From Candidatus Hydrogenedentota bacterium (GTDB taxonomy: Bacteria; Hydrogenedentota; Hydrogenedentia; Hydrogenedentales; SLHB01), in NCBI GenBank assembly GCA_019695095.1, contig JAIBAQ010000036.1, forward strand, positions 1-39,917: a stretch of DNA of 39,917 nt, written 5' to 3'. The translations under genes and the position numbers were made by a program. Within the stretch, counting starts at the first letter, position 1, and every line of letters begins with the position of its first letter. Shown in pieces: positions 38,842 through 39,917 of the stretch. A model generated the notes under the pieces. That model searched no databases. It was not told the origin of the DNA and was given only the letters and a program-made list of their open reading frames with translations.

Positions 38842-39780
38842 CTATGCGCCGGCGGGCGGTGCCGCTGGTGCAGGTGCCGCTGGTGCAGGTGCCGCTGGTG
38901 CAGGTGCCGCTGGTGCAGGTGCCGCTGGTGCAGGTGCCGGGACTGCTGGTGCAGGTGCTTCTTTCGGAGCGCCCTCGGCAGGCTTCGCTTCTTCCGCGGG
39001 CGGTTTATTCTCGGACCGAAGCTTCTCCGCGCCTTCCTTGGTGGCGATAACGGTCTTGTCCGTCAGCAGAACCAATTCGAGCGCAGGAAATTTCGCTATA
39101 AGGTCATCGCGCAGGAATTGAATCAACGTCGTTTGGGGCTTCACGTCTACCGTCCACTTGCGGTCCGCGGGCGGTAGGGCGACAACCGATTGATCAACCG
39201 ACAAGACCCCATCCACTCGTTTAGAGACATCGTTCAGAATATCGACAAGATCGGCATCAGCAAAGCTGAGCGGTGGGGTCGAAATATCCGCGGACAGTTT
39301 TTCCTGCAGTTCTGGCGTGACCTTCTGACCTGAGATCGACACAAGCTCCCGCTCTCCTGAGTTCTCGTCCGCAGCCGGTTTCGGAGCATTCGGGTCTATG
39401 TCGTCGTAGTCGACGGACGTCACCTGACGTCGCGGGACCTCAAGCGTTATGTCGTCTCCAGAGACTACCTCAAGTACGTATGAACTCGCCGTTTCGCGAA
39501 GCACCTGAAACCCGGAAATCACCTTCCCGTTCTTCATGTGCAGGATATCGCCTTTTAACGGAACCGGCTGGGCCTCCGCTTCAGCGGCCGCAGCACCCTC
39601 TTGAGGTTTGGCATTTGCATCCGTGGCAGCCTCGGCGTCGCCAGGCTTTGCTTTTTCTGCAGCTTCCCCCGCCTGAGCTCCGTCTGCGGGATCTTTGGCC
39701 GGCGCGGCCTCGGCGGCGTGCGCGAACCTTACGGCTGCAAACGCCAGCAACACGGTCAAACACACCACCCTAAACCACAT
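38842..39780 (-). CDS. Exported protein with STN-like domain and C-terminal Ala/Pro repeat tail
   Basis: 312 residues. The start at 39780 gives a standard Sec signal (MWFRVVCLTVLLAFAAVRFAHA, cleavage before AEAAP); the frame is open further upstream but that part has no signal. After an Ala/Glu/Lys-rich linker comes 'GDILHMKNGKVISGFQVLRETASSYVLEV', a small beta domain. Then 'ISTPPLSFADADLVDILNDVSKRVDGVLSVD' and 'VDVKPQTTLIQFLRDDLI' resemble the STN (secretin/TonB N-terminal) fold. The C-terminal 40 residues are PAPAA repeats, encoded by 15-base tandem repeats. It precedes the Glu-dehydrogenase-type gene on the same strand but probably has a separate envelope role. Confidence 0.75.
   Translation of the reverse strand: MWFRVVCLTVLLAFAAVRFAHAAEAAPAKDPADGAQAGEAAEKAKPGDAEAATDANAKPQEGAAAAEAEAQPVPLKGDILHMKNGKVISGFQVLRETASSYVLEVVSGDDITLEVPRRQVTSVDYDDIDPNAPKPAADENSGERELVSISGQKVTPELQEKLSADISTPPLSFADADLVDILNDVSKRVDGVLSVDQSVVALPPADRKWTVDVKPQTTLIQFLRDDLIAKFPALELVLLTDKTVIATKEGAEKLRSENKPPAEEAKPAEGAPKEAPAPAVPAPAPAAPAPAAPAPAAPAPAAPAPAAPPAGA
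38861..38935. repeat. Five perfect 15-base tandem repeats in a coding region
   Basis: The unit gccgctggtgcaggt occurs five times in a row, with a degenerate sixth beyond 38936. On the minus strand it encodes PAPAA, extending the Ala/Pro tail of the exported protein. The 15-base unit keeps the reading frame whatever the copy number. Confidence 0.95.
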
Positions 39781-39846
39781 TGGCAAGAGTTCCTTCTTCC
39801 TCCGAGTGCATGTCACAGCGCCCGGTTCTCTAGTCACCAAGCCCCC

Positions 39847-39886
39847 GTATCGAGTCCAGCGCGGCGGAGCTCCGCACTCTCGATAC
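39847..39886. repeat. Nested inverted repeat upstream of the exported protein gene
   Basis: GTATCGAG (39847-39854) is the inverted partner of CTCGATAC (39879-39886), and a perfect 12-base palindrome GCGGAGCTCCGC (39864-39875) lies between them. It is about 70-105 bases before the start codon of the gene at 38842-39780, in the likely 5' leader or promoter. Confidence 0.6.
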
Positions 39887-39917
39887 CTCACTATCGAACC
39901 TCATTCTAAGAGTCTGC

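Noticed and set aside
38861-38935. Short regular repeats considered as a CRISPR array
   Set aside because: The 15-base units are directly adjacent with no spacers and are in frame in a coding sequence as PAPAA; no cas genes lie nearby.

Overview
The window looks like chromosomal DNA from a Gram-negative bacterium of the wider PVC/Hydrogenedentes type. This is an inference from gene style, not a phylogenetic result. The pointers are a DUF1559-like prepilin with a C-terminal 'YMDGHV' motif, Tat-exported Gfo/Idh/MocA and glycosidase-like proteins, a type II secretion (T2SS) operon with a secretin, lipoproteins, and moderately high GC. I see no insertion sequence, prophage, CRISPR array or rRNA, so it reads as stable chromosome.

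Layout. Positions 1-2590 (minus): a TPR lipoprotein gene followed by two tandem paralogous membrane-protein genes; the second runs off the left edge and begins at a GTG. Positions 2721-10598 (mostly plus): a small membrane protein, a convergent release-factor-like gene, rfbA, an orphan Phd-like antitoxin gene, a tRNA-Leu with the unusual anticodon AAG, a RidA protein, a GH4 glycosidase / Gfo-Idh-MocA / bacilliredoxin cluster, a DUF1559-like prepilin and a DUF423 membrane protein. Positions 10570-24651 (minus): a compact T2SS-like operon in the order gspE-F-G-H-I-J-K, a PilM/PilN-type GspL, a PilO/GspM-like protein with a carbohydrate-binding-like tail, a GspC/PilP-like protein, and a secretin with an ExbD/TolR-like C-terminal region. 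It is followed by a circularly permuted YpsA-like gene that overlaps the secretin gene, and a Tat-exported glycosidase-like protein. Positions 24978-29009 (minus): a TPR-type putative anti-sigma factor, its ECF sigma factor, a family 2 glycosyltransferase and an unrecognised protein. Positions 29141-36260 (minus): a proteostasis block transcribed as tRNA-Gly, tRNA-Lys, tRNA-Leu, tig, clpP, clpX, lon, engB. Positions 36391-39780 (minus): a D-lactate-dehydrogenase-like protein lacking the family's catalytic Arg, a Glu/Leu/Phe/Val-type dehydrogenase, and a secreted protein with a STN-like region and an Ala-Pro repeat tail.

How the parts work together. The T2SS genes are tightly packed with many 4-35 base overlaps, so they should be made together as one envelope-spanning machine. 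No prepilin peptidase lies in the window. tig, clpP, clpX and lon form the classic folding/degradation series and here start directly behind a tRNA cluster that has a strong sigma70-type promoter. Several sigma70-like promoters with 17-base spacers and several rho-independent terminators can be read directly and are listed.

Most unusual points: the AAG-anticodon tRNA-Leu, the two domain additions in the secretion system (secretin plus ExbD/TolR-like; PilO-like plus carbohydrate-binding-like), the bacilliredoxin next to a redox-sensitive class of glycosidase, the Arg-to-His change in the D-LDH-like protein, and a 66-base duplicated gene junction in the membrane-protein pair. All functional calls come from reading motifs by eye; no database search was possible.
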